Source of the DNA: Falciphora oryzae
Lineage: Eukaryota; Ascomycota; Sordariomycetes; Magnaporthales; Magnaporthaceae
Assembly: GCA_000733355.1 (NCBI GenBank)
Contig: JNVV01000020.1
Location: forward strand, 404,035-468,034
Reading direction: 5' to 3'
Length of the DNA: 64,000 bases
Part shown: piece by piece, positions 32,866 to 45,684 of the stretch
How the letters are laid out: each line of letters opens with the position of its first letter
Position numbering within the stretch: the first letter of the stretch is position 1
Notes under the pieces: model-generated
Database searches by the model: none
What the model was told of the DNA's origin: nothing
The model's input: only the letters and a program-made list of their open reading frames with translations
Program-made: the position numbers and the translations under genes

Positions 32866-33256
32866 CCACGCTTACAGGCATCCCATCTCGAGAGAAAGGA
32901 ATATGTCGGTGGAGGGTAATTAGCAAGCTTAAACCCGCTAGGAAAAAGAAGGCGACCCGCCCACGCCGCGTCCATCCATGACATCAGCCTGCTGCGCCGC
33001 CGCTCCTCGCTCTCGAGCGTTGGGGACTTTGAGCGAGCCGCTCGTATAATCCTCAATCGGGCCAGGGCAAACATCGGGTGCTCCTTCTGGTGGAAGGGAT
33101 TCCGCCGCCTTCCTTCCTTCGCAGCAATCCAATGGCAAGGGTGGGGTGGTGTTTACCCCTGAATGTGCCCCACGCGTGTTGTCCGCGCCCGAGGAAGCCA
33201 ATTCCAACGGCAAGTCTCTGGCAACAAGTTCCACGCGACTGCGGACAATCAAGTAT
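26203..33256. other. 7-kb stretch without a supported gene
   Basis: Long frames exist (27148-28182 minus, 28224-28865 minus, 29519-30097 plus, 31176-31832 plus), but they overlap others and have random-looking composition with many Cys/Trp/His. They lack domains. The stretch is dotted with mononucleotide runs: T19 at 28936-28954, T22 at 31756-31777, T16 at 31856-31871, T21 at 32460-32480 and A27 at 32834-32860. There is also a ggga-rich patch at about 27070-27095. It sits between a host gene and the transposon nest. Confidence 0.4.
32834..32860. repeat. Poly(A) run, 27 nt
   Basis: Longest uninterrupted mononucleotide run in the window. Confidence 0.95.
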
Positions 33257-34234
33257 GGGCGTGTTCAGTGGTAGCGGTTTTTTTGTTTTTTGCCCCCAGC
33301 CTGTTTTTTGACTTTAAATAAGCATATTTCTCGATGCGGAGACAACGTCCCGGGGGCCCTGTGCCCGTTCATATATATTTGGGCCTTCTTTTCAGTGGGT
33401 TCCCATCTAAGGGCTTAGGGGAACGTCGTTCTATAAAAAACAAAAAGCATAAACGCTTAAAATAAAACTTATTCCTAAAAGTAAAAACGACCCGCACAAC
33501 GACATAATCCATGGTCAAAGCAGGCTTGAATAGCCTCACTTTCTAGCAGATCCAGAAGGTTTTTAAAGCCGGCGGTAGGCTCGTTCGAAAGCCTAAAAGC
33601 TAAAGATTCTCGTAATATATAAAGGGAAGCCTTTAGTAATTTAGATTTAAGTACAAAAAAGGTATCACAAAGGTTAATTTACTTACCCTACTTCTGATAG
33701 CATGCCTCGTTAATTGTCCCTCCGTATCCGGCGCCGGCGCTAAAAACGGGAAAATCGCGCCTTATCTTTACCCCCTTCGTCCCTTCTAGCCTTTAACGAA
33801 AACGAAGGAGGTTTGCAATCCCCGCAAATTTCGTTAAAAATACCGGTAGCTTTATTATAAGGCCGGGATTCCGACGATGTTAACGACTTTTACAATCCTT
33901 TTAATAGGCCGGAAACACTTTTTCCGCCTTTTCTAACACCTTTCACAGCTTTTCCTTTTACCTAATCCTTGCAAACAATTTAAAAGATTTCCGTAAAGCT
34001 TTTTCAAGCTGCTTAAAAGGCCGGCAAACAATGCGATTAGACGAAAAATTAGCTTTTAACCTTTTTCGAATCTTTCGCGGAATCCGGCCGGCAAGGGAAA
34101 ATGAATCCGGCAGTCGCTTCCTAGTTTAATAAAGCTTTTAAAACGGCCGCGGAGGCTTTATCGAATCGTTGACCTTTTATCCAGTAGTTGGAAAGGGTTA
34201 GGAATAAATATAATAATTTTAATAACTATTAGTG
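33257..34234 (-). mobile_element. Right-end half of the decayed Harbinger-like element
   Basis: RIP-type copy of the terminal repeat, subterminal region and Myb-like gene of the intact element. Recognisable blocks include agatgggaaccca-like sequence at about 33400 and the gacttttac...cctttt block near 33890. The coding frame is destroyed. It stops at the target duplication of the solo LTR. Confidence 0.75.
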
Positions 34235-34239
34235 CATAT

Positions 34240-34535
34240 TGTTGGTAGGAGTGGTACTCCTGTTGGGCTCGGAGATCTCCAAAGAAGGTGAACAATAATC
34301 CTTTATATCAGAAGATCATTCTATTCTTGTACACAAAGAGGAAAGGAATCTATCTGCCAGAGAGGGAGCAGAAGGGAGGCTATATATACACGATCCAGAT
34401 CACCAAAGGGGCCTTCCCCTGCTCCCAGCCTCCGCAGGCTTGCGGGTCCTCGGATCCCGTGATCAGAGATTACGGGACCGGAGGATCCGACTCTCTCTGG
34501 GCTCTGCCGATTGCCTGCACAGGCCAGTGCAATCC
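34240..34535. repeat. Solo LTR (TGTTGG...CCAACA), first part
   Basis: Starts TGTTGGTAGGAGTGG at 34240, preceded by CATAT (34235-34239). It is interrupted after 34535 by the gypsy element and finishes as AACA at 51289-51292, followed by CATAT (51293-51297). Removing the gypsy insertion gives a ~300-bp LTR flanked by a perfect 5-bp duplication with no internal domain, hence a solo LTR. The TGTTGG/CCAACA ends fit a Copia-type family, which cannot be proved without coding sequence. Confidence 0.85.
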
Positions 34536-34664
34536 TATCACGGCGCGGCAGCTGGGTACTAGGTTGAAGGTTTGTTATTGCACGAAGGAGAAAGACCGCT
34601 GGCCCCGGAGGGGGCCGGCGGATTTTTAGCTAAATACAGGTGTGCTGGGTTTGGTCCCGTGATA
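34536..34664 (-). repeat. 3' LTR of the outer gypsy element (129 bp)
   Basis: Ends TATCACGG and CCGTGATA. The partner at 51155-51283 reads TGTTACGG and CCGTGACA, so the two have diverged by transitions. Target duplication AATCC immediately outside. Confidence 0.93.
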
Positions 34665-36479
34665 GTACCCTTCCTTTAAACCGCAATTGGTCTTCCAATT
34701 GCGCTTTAATGGTGTTTCCCTTTCGTGGCGTCGCTCGGTCGGCGTGGCGTTGGCGCATTGGTTGTAGCGCGGCGCTCCTGTTATAGTGATAAAGCGTGCT
34801 TTCCCAAACCGGAAAACGCGCCCCTTTCCGATTGCTTTTTAGTTTTCCCTTTCCTTTTTTTTGCTTCCTTTTTTTTAGGAAAACTTTTCACCTCCTCCCT
34901 TTTCCTTTTTACGGTTGGACATCTTTCCTCCACATTCCCGATAACGCGTCCTTTTTTTCCCGCCGCCTTTACGCTCGCGATTTACCATCCCTTTTTATAA
35001 CGTCCCGTTGCCCGTCGTTACGATGGCGCTTGTTATAAGCACCCCCGGCGACATTTGGTCGTTTCCTTTAACTAAATCCGTTTGCATCTTTTGCTTCCGG
35101 ACGCATTAGCTTTAATACTATCGCTGCTTTAGCGTTAACTACCCGACCGTCCGATTTAATAACAAAGCTAGTATGGCGTTTCCCTATTTATGAACTGGTG
35201 CCAATCGCATTTCCGGCTCGTTTATTTATTACGACTAATGCAATTCCCGCCATAAGCCGTATGGAAAGGTTAGTTTTGCCGGCGCCGCGCCGTCGTTCCG
35301 TTTATTTCGTATTCCTAGATCCGGTTTCGCTAACGCTTCGTTTGGCAGCCGATCGCCCTAATAAAAGGAGATTTTTACGATATAATCGCTTTCGTCGGTA
35401 CCGCCGAAATCTTTTGGGTGCACGGCCGCTAGGAGTTCTTCGATCGTAGTTATATGTTCCTGTCCGCCGAGGAGCGTACGGAAGATAATCCTTTCGACGA
35501 TTACTACGTTATGCCGCCGGAATGTCGTATCGCCGGCGGTAAAGCGGTTTCCGCCTTATTCGCTGCTTTCGTTGGTGTTAAAACTGCTGTTCGTAATCGC
35601 TACGGCGAAACCGGTTCGCAAAGGTCGCGTACCGTAAATGTCCCGCCCCCGTTCCGCCGTCCTGCTGCTAATTAATTTCGTAACAGGGAAACAATTTCAA
35701 AGGTATCGTTTAAACTCGCTGCGCCGCGCTCGCCGCTAATCGTACCGCGTCGACTCCCCGGCGCCGCCGTTAGGAGGCTGGGGTATAGGACGCCCTTAAC
35801 TTAATAAATTTGCTCCCGTCGTTTCGCTAGCGTCCCTATTTTAATATTGTTCGCGTGCAATTACGCATTAGTGCCGGTAACCCGGGTTATAATAGCTGGA
35901 CCGCCGCTAAAAAGCGTTTCCGCGTCGCTTTTTGCGACGCTTATAGCATTTATACCAAACATTTTAACGAAAGCGTTTCGCTAAAGCGGGACGCTAGCTA
36001 GGTTAATAGCGAAAATAACGAGGTTTAAACCGAGTTTTTTCGTTGCAAGCGCCGTTACACCCGTTTAATAATACGGTTCCGCAATTACGTTGCCGGCGTT
36101 ACGCGGTACTAACCGCGCCGCGTTTGGTTTTAGTAACGTATTTTGCTTTCCGCCGGGGTTTCGTCCCGTTTTTTTTTTCGCTTTTTATAGGCTGGTTTGG
36201 TGGGACGCCGGCATGCGTTCTAAAATCGGGTAGGTAGTTAGTTTTTAATGGAGTGGTTTCGGCCCCCGGGGCAGGTTCGCTTTGGGTAGTTCAATTATTT
36301 TCCGCCTTATTTCCGCCCCCTTTTTACCTACGTTCCTAACCGCTTTATTATTAGTTCGGGTTTTGCTTAGGTTTGCTTTTAGGTCGGCCTTTAGGTTTCG
36401 GTTATGCTATTGCCTCCTTCCTAACCCTTTACGCGTAGCTGGCTATCTTTTGGTTCCCCGTTTACGCTTCGCCCGGGTT
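34665..36479. other. Unassigned 1.8-kb segment between chromodomain and 3' LTR of the outer element
   Basis: Same RIP-type composition as the rest of the element, with polypurine tract at the LTR end. The open frames on the plus strand are composition artefacts of TpG/CpA loss. No known retroelement protein is recognisable. It could be a long 3' untranslated region, a lost extra gene or an old unrecognised insertion. Confidence 0.5.
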
Positions 36480-39043
36480 TCGCTACCAGTCCGGTGGTCC
36501 GGGTTTGTTAAAGTGCTGCTTATGGAAATCCCGAATCCTATCGTTTGCCCTTTTCAGGTCGCGTACCGGCTACCAAGTTGGTTTATAAGGTACTGCCTAT
36601 TTTACTTTATATTCCAAAGCGTCGGATGTGTTTTTCGAATTTAAAATGCGATCGAAATGCCACTTTTCCACTAGTTCGCCGTTTGCGTCGTTTTGGTTAT
36701 CCGCCAATACCGCGCCGGCTATTCGCTTATCGTATTTATCGTTTATTGCTTTCTAGCCTAAAAAGCCCGGGTTTTTTTTTTAAATAAACGAAACGTAAAA
36801 TATTGGGAATAGTTTGTAATGCGCCGGCAGGTTAACGGTTAAAGCTCGGGGGTAAACCTTTGTAATTAGGTAGGGTCCGATTTACTTTTCGCTAAGCTTA
36901 TTTATCAAGCGCGAGGTGGCTATGTTTCTAATGCTAACCCAAATTAAATCGCCTTCCGAAAACGTCCCGGCGTTAGTTCGGTAGCAATTCGCTACTTTTT
37001 CGTACCTTTTTTTGCTGGCTTCGGCCAGCGTTTTAACGTAATCCTAAACTTTTTAAACCCTATCCGTAACGGTAGTAGCGTTATAAACCTTTTATTAATA
37101 CGCCGGCGTTCCGCCGTTTGGTTATTTACTTTTCGGTTCCGTACCCATATGGGGATTCCATCCGTAATTGGCGAAAAAAAAGGAAACCCCGGTCGTTTCC
37201 GATACGTAATTGTTACTAGCGAACTTTCCGAATAAAAGCTAGTTAACCTAATCGTCCTAGTAATATAAACAAAACGCCCGCAAATATTGTTCCATGTATG
37301 CGTTTAGGATTTTTATTTGGCCGTCGGATTCCGGGTGAAACGATAACGAATGCTTAAACGTAACGCCGAATTTCCTGCTTAACTTTTTCTAAAAGGTAAA
37401 TACGAACTGCTTGCCGCGATCCGAAACGATGGTATCGGGGGTGCCGTATAAGCGGTACACTTGCGCGAAAAAAGCGTTTGCTAAGCGACCCGCGTCGGTT
37501 TTAACTATTGGGATATAATAGCGCATTTTTGTTAACCGGTCCATTATTATTATAATATAGTGGTAAACGATACTTTAACGTTCGTATAGCGGTAACGGGC
37601 CGACGTAATCCATAAATATATCCGTTTATAGCTTAAACGGTATTACTAACGGCTTTAATAATCCGTTTAGGGATCCTTTCCCCACTTTTAACATTTTATA
37701 TAAATAGTAACTTTGGACAAATACGCTAACGTTTCGCAATAAACGTAACTAGGTATAAGTTTTGCGTATTAAATCCCAGGTTTTACTGCGCTTTAAATAT
37801 CCGCCTAATAGCAAACTGTGCGTTTTATACAGGATTTAAAATCGCAACGTATCGTCGGGCGGGATAAACAGCCGTTTTTTGCAATAAATGCGCCTTCGTA
37901 TCGCCTAGTAATCGGCTTTCGCCAATTTAACCTATTTCCGGATCCAAATAGGGAATTATCGCTTCGCTGGGTTTTGCAAACAAAATATTATAGCTTACGC
38001 CAGCTTTAAAATAACGTACGCCCTATTTATTAGCACGTTTATGTGCTTAAACGTATCGAAAACCCGTAATATCGCTAATGCTTCGCCGGGGCCCTACCGC
38101 TTTAGGGGTAGCAAAATTCGCTAGCGAAACGCTACCTTTTCGTCGGTTACGTTTCGTATATTTATTAAGCGAACGCTAAGGAAACGTAAAAGCGTATCGG
38201 GGATTATAGCTGTTTTTCCTAGTTTATATACGATATAAAACCTAAAATCGCTAAAAAACTCCGACCACCTAATTTGCCGCTGGTTTAATAGTTTAATGGT
38301 AGCAAAAAATTGCAAATTTTTATGGTCCGTTTAAATTTCCACTAGCGATTTAGCGCTTTAAAGCTCGGGTTTTTATTTTTTAAAAGCTTTAATAATTGCT
38401 AAAAGCTTTTTATCGTATATTTCGTAGTTGCATTCCGCCGGCGAATGTTTAACTAAAAAAAAAGCAATTAGCCGGCGTATCCCTTCCGCGTTTATTTGTA
38501 AAAGGACCTTTCCTACCGCCCAATCCAACGCGTCCGTTTTTATAATCGTTTTTAATACCGGATCGTAAAAAGCCAATGTAATTTCCGAAAAAAAGGCGTC
38601 GCGGAAGCGGCGGAACGCTACCGCGGCCTCGTTTAATAAATAGCCCGGCCAGCTTTTTGCGCTTATTAATGTTATTAGCGGGCGGGCTATTACCGAAAAG
38701 CCCCGGATAAACCTTTTATAAAAGTTCGCGAATCCGAAAAAACGTTGCAATTCCCGTAGCGTAATTGGTGCGGTTTACGATCGAATCGCCGCCACTTTAT
38801 TTAGGTCCATCCGTATCCCCGTTATAAAAACGATAAATTTTAAGTATTTCGTTTTTTTAACGTTAAATTCGCATTTTCGGATATCGATAGATAGGCCGGC
38901 GTCGGCGAATTTCCGCACCATTTTTTTAACGTAACGCCAATATTCCGCTTTAGTTTCGCTATATATTAGGACGTCGTTAAAATAAGCCGTAGCGTATTTA
39001 TTTAAAACGTCCTTTAATATATAGTTAATGTAATATTAAAACG
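36480..39043 (-). pseudogene. Outer gypsy pol, distal half (RT end, RNase H, integrase, chromodomain)
   Basis: Continues the reverse transcriptase interrupted at the nested insertion. The polymerase motif reads YFND (near 38990), where Y-x-D-D is required, so the first catalytic Asp has become Asn by one G-to-A step. RT thumb and RNase H follow (RFFGFANFYKRFIRGFS near 38740; DALDWAVGKVLLQ near 38540). The integrase core holds GTPDTIVSDRG near 37440, after which a Trp codon has become TAG. The chromodomain-like end includes VREFHKQHP-type sequence near 36520. Many in-frame stops follow the RIP pattern. A dead copy. Confidence 0.88.
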
Positions 39044-39574
39044 TGTAACAAGCCTTGGCCCTACTATAGCCAGCTACAATAGTATCAGGCCTGGAAAAGG
39101 GGGGTTCTCGCAGGGAGGTTTCAAAGGTTCAGCAGCTTAACAGTTGTATTCGTGCAAGGCTCAAACAGGTTTATAGTGTAGGTAGAAACAGAAAAACGAT
39201 TGCTTGCCCTCCGGACCTCCTTCACAGGGGGTCTCTCGGGCCCTCTTTATGCTTTGACCCTCCGGCCGTCCTTCGGTTATCGTCGGCGCTGCCTCCTCCT
39301 TCGTAGCGTCCGTCGGGGTCTGCCTTTCGGTTATTGTCGGCACGCTGCCTCCTCCGCGGCGTCCGTCGGAGCCGGATGTATTTCGTCCTTTTTAAGGTTC
39401 CGGGCCGGGCTAATCTACGGGGGCTAATCGGCGCGCGTATCGCAAAGTTAAACTCTCCTAATCCGCACATCCGTCAGGGCTTGCGCCCCTCCGGCTACCA
39501 CCCGGAGGCCTCCCTTGTGATCACCGGTGGCGTCCCCTGCGGCTGCTAGCCATGGTTCTGTGTGGGGTGTTACA
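39044..39574 (-). repeat. LTR 1 of the nested gypsy (531 bp, 3' end of copy 1)
   Basis: Full-length LTR, TGTAACA...TGTTACA on the plus strand. It shows a scatter of transitions relative to the LTR at 45154-45684. Confidence 0.93.
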
Positions 39575-39822
39575 ACTATCCCCCTCCTAAAAAAGCTGTC
39601 CTCGGCCTCTAACTTTCTCCTTTTCCCTAGTGCAACGACAAGTCTTCGTGAACTCGCAAAGGCGTTGACCGTCTTTTTCCCTCGCCTGGGGTAGGCGCTG
39701 GTCTCCAATAAAACCCTCGAAAAAAAATAACCAACTTAGCGATTTCAGGTGTCCCCTTCTTCACTGCTTGGCTCCACGTCCTAAAGCTCGCGGATCTCTC
39801 GGTTCCTCTTATTCCGGGCCCT

Positions 39823-42800
39823 CTAAAAGGCTCGTACTCTCGTAGGTGCGCCGCGAAAGTGTTCTTCGGGTTCCCAAATGTTGTACTTTACCGGCCAATC
39901 CTTCCATTTAACCAGGTAGTACTTCTTGCCTCGGATCCGTCCCTCATCTCGTACTTCTTCAACCTCCCATTCCTTTTGGTCGTTCTCGTACTCTGGCATA
40001 GGTAGCGGCACCTCGTTTCCTTATTCTCTGGCAATATACCGCTCGAAGTTCTGCACGGAAATAACGTCGTAAAAACGGCGGTAATGCTCGGGAAATGCCA
40101 AACGGTAGGCCTGCTGGCCTATACGTTCGGTAATCCGGAAAGGACCGATCCATCTAAATGCTAACTTCTTATTCTTTAAACGCAGGTTTTTCGTGGACAT
40201 CTTAACCAAATCTCCAACTGCGAACTGCATAGGGATATGGTTTCTATTGTAGTACTTAGCTGACCGTTCCTATGCCTGCAGCAACGTCTTTTTAAGCTCC
40301 TTACGCAATGCATAAAGTCGTTCGATGCGGTTTTTTGCTGCGGGTACCCTCCCCTTAGGGATATTATCCGCGATATCAATCCGCATCTCGCAATCCGATC
40401 CGTACAGGAAATAGAACGGCGAGTGCCCTGTAGTGAAGTTCCTGCTGTTGTTATAAGCGTAAGCTGCTAACGGTAGCAGTAATGCCCAGGAGTTTTCCGA
40501 ACCGGCGCAATAGCTGCGGAGGTAATCTTCGATAACGCGGTTAAAGACTTCCGTCTGCCCGTCCGTTTAAGGATAGTAAGCGGTCGACATGCGTCTCTTA
40601 ATAATCTGGTGCTTGCACACTTCTTCCCAAAAGCCACTGGTGATACGGCTATCGCGATCGCTAACGATGCTTTTAGGGGTACCGAACACGCATTCGATAC
40701 GCTCGAAAAACAGCTTTGCGAACTGTCCTGCACTTATGTCAGCTCGTATGGGGATAAGGACTACGTACTTGGTTAATCGGCACACGACGACGAGAATCGC
40801 GTTAAAGACCTGACCACCCGCCGTCCTGCTTTCAGGTAAGCCGGTCACCCAGTCCAGAGAGATCTCTTTCATAGGCTGCCCGTCCTTTGGCGGTGGTAAG
40901 GGTTCAAATTTGCCGTAGGGCTTGTAACGATAAATCGCCTTCCTTTGGCACTAAAGGCACGATGCCACATATGCCGTAACATCCCCCTTAACTCTATCCC
41001 ACTAGAAGAAGCGCTAGATGAGATTTAAAGTCTTGGCCACGCCCCAGTAACCGGCTCCCGGGAAGTCGTGAAACTATCTCAAGATTTCGGTCCTTAAAGC
41101 CTCGTCTATAGGGATATAAACCTAATTTCCCCGGAAAATCAACTCGTTACCATCAGCTAAGTGGAAGCACGATATTCCTTGCTGCCGAATCGTTATCGCA
41201 GTATTTCGGTGCGGTGCGGTGTATTTTACGTCAGGTACTACCAGGCGGGGCTTTTTGATTACTGTTAGCCTTTTAAGCAAATTTATACTCGCCGGATCCC
41301 GCTTTTGTACGTCCCCAATCCATTTCCTTAGCGGCGTTGGGATTTCCTCCGGGGAGTCCGTGGTTACGCTGCTCTTAAGCCAATCTAAAGCAATACGTGC
41401 CTCCTAACGAGTGACAGATTGCACCTGTAAAGCATGGATAACCTTAAGGGCGTTTGGATCGTCGGCTAACGTGAGTTGTGCTAAACGTACGCTGTCCCGC
41501 TCGCTTCGCCGGTCAGAGATAAAATCTTTAAGGGATCGCTCGTTAGGTGCGCTCTCTGCGCTCACTAGCTAGGGAGGCTTATTAAGCGACGCTCCCTTAG
41601 CAATGTCCTTTGCGTGCTGCTTATAAACAAACACGTCTTATTCCCAACCCATCTTATTAGATAGCGTCGGCAGAAGTTTCTTAATAAAAGTCTCCTGTCC
41701 TTCCTCGCGACCGTCCATATAGTCCGGCCGGCGAAACGGAACGTCGGCTGGGTTTAAAAACCCTAGCCGGTATTTGATCTCGAAGTCGTAAGGTGCTAAC
41801 TGCAATAGCCAGCGTGCCTGTCGTCCGTTCAAGCGCTCCTGCTTTATGAAAGCCTTAAGGTTCTCATAATCCGAAAACACCTCCGTGGCTTGTGCCCCTT
41901 CGAGGTAATGTCGCTAATGGCGAAAACTTCCCACTATTGCGAAAAGTTCCTTATCGTACACAGGATACCGAGTTTCGGCACCTTTAAACTTTTGGGACCA
42001 GTAGGTTATAGGGTGCCACTGGCCGTCGTGCTTTTGCGATAGAATGCCTGCTATAGCAAAGTCGGAAGCGTCCGTTTCGATCCGTAACGGTAAAGTCGGG
42101 TCGTAATGCCGCAGCACTGGTGCGGTCGTGAACGCGTTAATTAGGTCCTCGAATGCCTACTATTGGGGTTCCTGCTAGTAATGGCCTATTTGGCCTAGCT
42201 TGCGTCCGTTTTTCATTCCTTGCAATAGGTCGTACAAAGGCTTCGCCATGCGGGAAAAACCGCGGATAAACCGTCGATAAAAGTTGCAAAATCCCATAAA
42301 AACCTGGATATCTCTGTACGTGCGAGGTAGGTGGTCGATCCATTCGCGAACGACTTGAACACGCGCAGGATCCATTTTAAGCCTTTCGGTATTAACGATA
42401 AAACCTAGGAACTCAAGTTTTTGCTGGAAAAAGGTGCACTTTTTGGGATTGGCATAAAGCTTAAAGCTGCGAAATCGATCCAAAACCAGCTTTAGGTGGT
42501 GCTGGTGCTCCTTTTTACTACCGGAATAAATAAAGATATCGTCCAAATAAACGATAACGAAATCGTCCACTAGGCCCCGTAGGGCCTTGTTAATATAGGT
42601 TTGGAACGATGCCGGGGCGTTGGTAAATCCGAACGGTAGCACGAGGTACTCGTAGTGCCCGTACTTAGTACGGAACGCGGTTTTCCATTCGTCCCCCTCT
42701 TTAATGCGAAGTCGGTAATACGCATTAACGAGGTCGATTTTAAACAAGCATTTGGCACCGTTCAAGCGGTCGAGCATTTCCCCGATTAACGGAAGCGGTG

Positions 42801-43724
42801 CTTTATTTTTAATGGTGATATCGTTAAATCCTCGATAGTTAACGCACAATCGTAACGTGCCGTCTTTCTTTGGGACGAAAATGACAGGGGCTCTTGCTGG
42901 TAACTGTGACTCGCGGATGATGCCTTGTGCGAGGGCATCGGTAAAATACTCCTGGAGTGCCGTCGACTTAGCTAAAGACAGGTGGTAAATCTGCTTCCAC
43001 GGGGGCTCCTTGCCCGGGAGCAGATTAATAGCATGGTCGCCGTAGCCATGCTTTAAAAGCATTTTCCCTTTGCGGACGTCGAATACGTTGAAGTAATTTA
43101 TCCGTAAACTTGCAGGGACGTTTTTCAAATTTGGCGGTTCGTTTGGACGGTCCTTGAAAAGGTCGTCCTCCCCGGTGCTGCCGACGGAAGGGTTGAAGCG
43201 AAAGGAACAAATAAGCACGCGATTTTTAGCTTAAAGGCTCTTTCGGAAATGGTATGCGGATAGCTGATGGATGCGAAGACGTTGGTTGAAACATTAGGTG
43301 CTTTTAGCCGGGTGGAAGTCCATAGCCAGTTCCTGCATTAGTGGCATGCCCATTAGGATAGGGGCGTCTGCCAAATTTCGTTCGATAGCGAGAAATGGCC
43401 GGATAATTTCCACCGGAATGCCATTTTGGTTACGAAGGCTTAATCGTAAGTGGTAAACACCATAGGTCTTAACGCCTTAATCGCTTGCGGCGGCGAAAGT
43501 AAGGGATTGGTAATCGTATTTAGGACGGTTGTATGGCTTATAGCCCAGGGACTTGCAAAAGGTGATAGAAACGGTATTAACTTCGGCGAACGTATTTAAG
43601 CCGACCTCGACCTCAACTTTCGGGCCGCCGTTGGAAAAGCCAACGGTCCCCTTAGTGACGAGCGCAGGGGCTGTGCGTATTTAGTCGTTACGGAACGTCG
43701 GTACGGGGATAACCGGGTTCCCCT
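39823..43724 (-). pseudogene. Nested gypsy pol, copy 1 (protease, RT, RNase H, integrase, chromodomain)
   Basis: Minus-strand pol in order: retropepsin region (about 43700-43250); reverse transcriptase (43218-42175), uninterrupted for 347 codons with the YLDD catalytic motif intact near 42555; RNase H (42117-41640; ETDASDFAIAGILSQKHDG); integrase (about 41600-40021) with zinc-binding region, IVSDRDSRITSGFW core and TEVFNRVIEDYLRSYC; and a chromodomain (40011-39823; GKKYYLVKWKDWPVKYNIW). Stops separate these blocks, typically at CAG, CAA or TGG. The polymerase would be catalytically sound if the stops were absent, but this copy cannot make a full polyprotein. Chromodomains of this class direct integration toward heterochromatin. 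Confidence 0.92.
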
Positions 43725-45107
43725 TTAGTTTTTCTGGCGCTTCTCGCTCTGCTCTTCTCCACCTTCCTCCTTCCGGCGCTTCAAAAAATTGACCTTGGCT
43801 TTTTCCTCCTGGGGGGATTCGCCCTCCTTAATCGAAAGTTTGGTAGCGGAAAAGGGGTTTTTGCAATCTTTCGCCATATAGTTAGGCTTGCCGCATTTAA
43901 GGCATACGCCTTCGTCCCGGCGTCGTTAGCGTTCGGCGTTTAAAAGCGTCGAGCGTCCGTTGCCTTTGCCATTGCCGTTGCGTTGGTCACGCCTCTTTTG
44001 TTTGCTTCGAAACTTATGCTTCCCGTCTTTGTTCGATTCCTTTTGGTCCTTTTTGTGGAAGGACTTATGGGAATCTTTTTTTTCGTCGTACGGGGCGCGA
44101 GCACCCGTACCTAAGGTATCCCAAAGGATTTGGGCTGTAGCGATAAGGTTTTCTAAAGTTTCCGCTTTATAATGCATTCCGCGGGTAACTTGGACTTTTA
44201 AAGCAGGGACCAAACGGACAACGTAGCTGTTAATATCTGCTGTTTGTCCTGCTTCGCCGCACATACGTCGGTACCGTACTGCGAAAACACCAGGGTCCTC
44301 GTTATTTTTCTGCATAAGTTATTATAGGTCGTTGGTAGCCCTTAGGAGTGAAGAATCTCCTCGCAATATGGTATTGCGGAGCCATCGCATGAATTTGCGC
44401 CAATATAGGCCCAATACCGGGCTAGCTTTGCGCGAACCGTTATAGGCGGAGTTGAAGTCGCTATCGAAAGTTCCGACAGCGGCTGCGATGCGTAATCTAA
44501 CCGTAGTAAAGCCGTTAAAGTTGGCTTCGAACGTAAGGTCAAATTTGCTTTCCCAATAGTCGAAGTCCTGCACTAAGCTTGGAAGCTTCAGCTCGGGCAT
44601 CTTCCATAAAATCTTGTAACTGCCTCTGTCTTTATCGTACGAAGGAAAGATGTCGTCTTTTTCGTCGTCGTCCCTTACCAAGGTATGGTACGACGGTGCC
44701 CGGGGTGTCGACTAGTTGCCGGGTCTTCCTAACGGGCGGTTAACCTCCTGGCCGTACTGCCTTAGGGTCAAACTTTGGGAACGAGCCGGAACTTGGGGCT
44801 CGTGGTTAGGGCGATTTGGATCGTCCAAATCGTCTGGGAGGCCAAAGGCCTCGCGAACTGCCTTCCGTTCCACAAATGCTTTCTGGAACTATAGCAGGAT
44901 CTTGGTAGGGATGCAGTCTCGCGTTACGTAGTAGGCGAGCTGCGAACGAATGTAGGATGCAACGCTATAAATGCTGAAATTAGGGTATCCACGAGGGTTG
45001 TTAAGGGTAAATTGCTCGCGTCCAAAGGGAAGGGTGGATGTTCCCGTTCCTAAATTCTCGTCCTGGCTTAGGTCGTTAATGTTAACGAAATCGTTAAAGT
45101 CCGACAT
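43725..45107 (-). pseudogene. Nested gypsy gag, copy 1
   Basis: Begins with the ATG at 45107 (MSDFNDFVNINDLSQDEN), 46 bp inside the 5' LTR of this copy (45154). Frame broken by TAG and TAA at former Gln codons (near 44889, 44685 and 44320). The capsid-like region spans 44681-43926, followed by a Lys/Arg-rich nucleocapsid. The zinc knuckle near 43900 reads CLKCGKPNYMAKDC, where the position normally His is Tyr, one C-to-T step. The frame then changes into pol at about 43725. Confidence 0.85.
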
Positions 45108-45153
45108 AGTGATTGGTAAATGCTGAAAGTCTAAGCAAAAAAAGCAATCGAAT

Positions 45154-45684
45154 TGTAACAGGCCTTGGCCCTACTATAGCCAGCTACAGTAGTGTCAAGC
45201 CTGGAAAAGGGGGGTTCTCGCAGGGAGGTCTCAAAGGTTCAGCAGCTCAACAGTTGTATTCGTGCAGGGCTCAAACAGGTTTATGGTGTAGGTAAAAACA
45301 AAAAAACGATTGCTTGCCCTCCGGACCTCCTTTACAAAGGGTCTTTCGGGCCCTTTTTATGCTCTAACCCTCCGGCCGTCCTTCGGTTGTCGTTGGCGCT
45401 GCCTCCTCCTTCGTGGCGTCCGTCGGGGTCTGCTTTTCGGTTGTTATCGGCACGCTGCCTCCTCCGCGGCGTCCGTCGGAGCCGGATGTGTTTCGTCCTT
45501 TTTAGGGTTCCGGGCCGGGCTGATTTGCGGGGGCTAATCGGCGCGCGTATCGCAAAGTTAAACTCTCCTAATCCGCACATCCGTCAGGGCTTACGCCCCT
45601 CCGGCTACCACCCGGAGGCCTCCCTTGTGGTCACCGGTGGCGTCCCCTGCGGCTGCTGGCCATCATTCTGTGTGGGGTGTTACA
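45154..45684 (-). repeat. LTR 2 of the nested gypsy, shared between the two tandem copies (531 bp)
   Basis: Full-length, same ends and length as the LTR at 39044-39574. It serves as 5' LTR of copy 1 and 3' LTR of copy 2. It is closer to the LTR at 47746-48261 than to that at 39044-39574. Confidence 0.93.

Noticed and set aside
34725..36787. Series of plus-strand open frames in the outer gypsy element
   Set aside because: The element codes on the minus strand. Loss of TpG/CpA by RIP lowers TGA frequency and creates open shadow frames.
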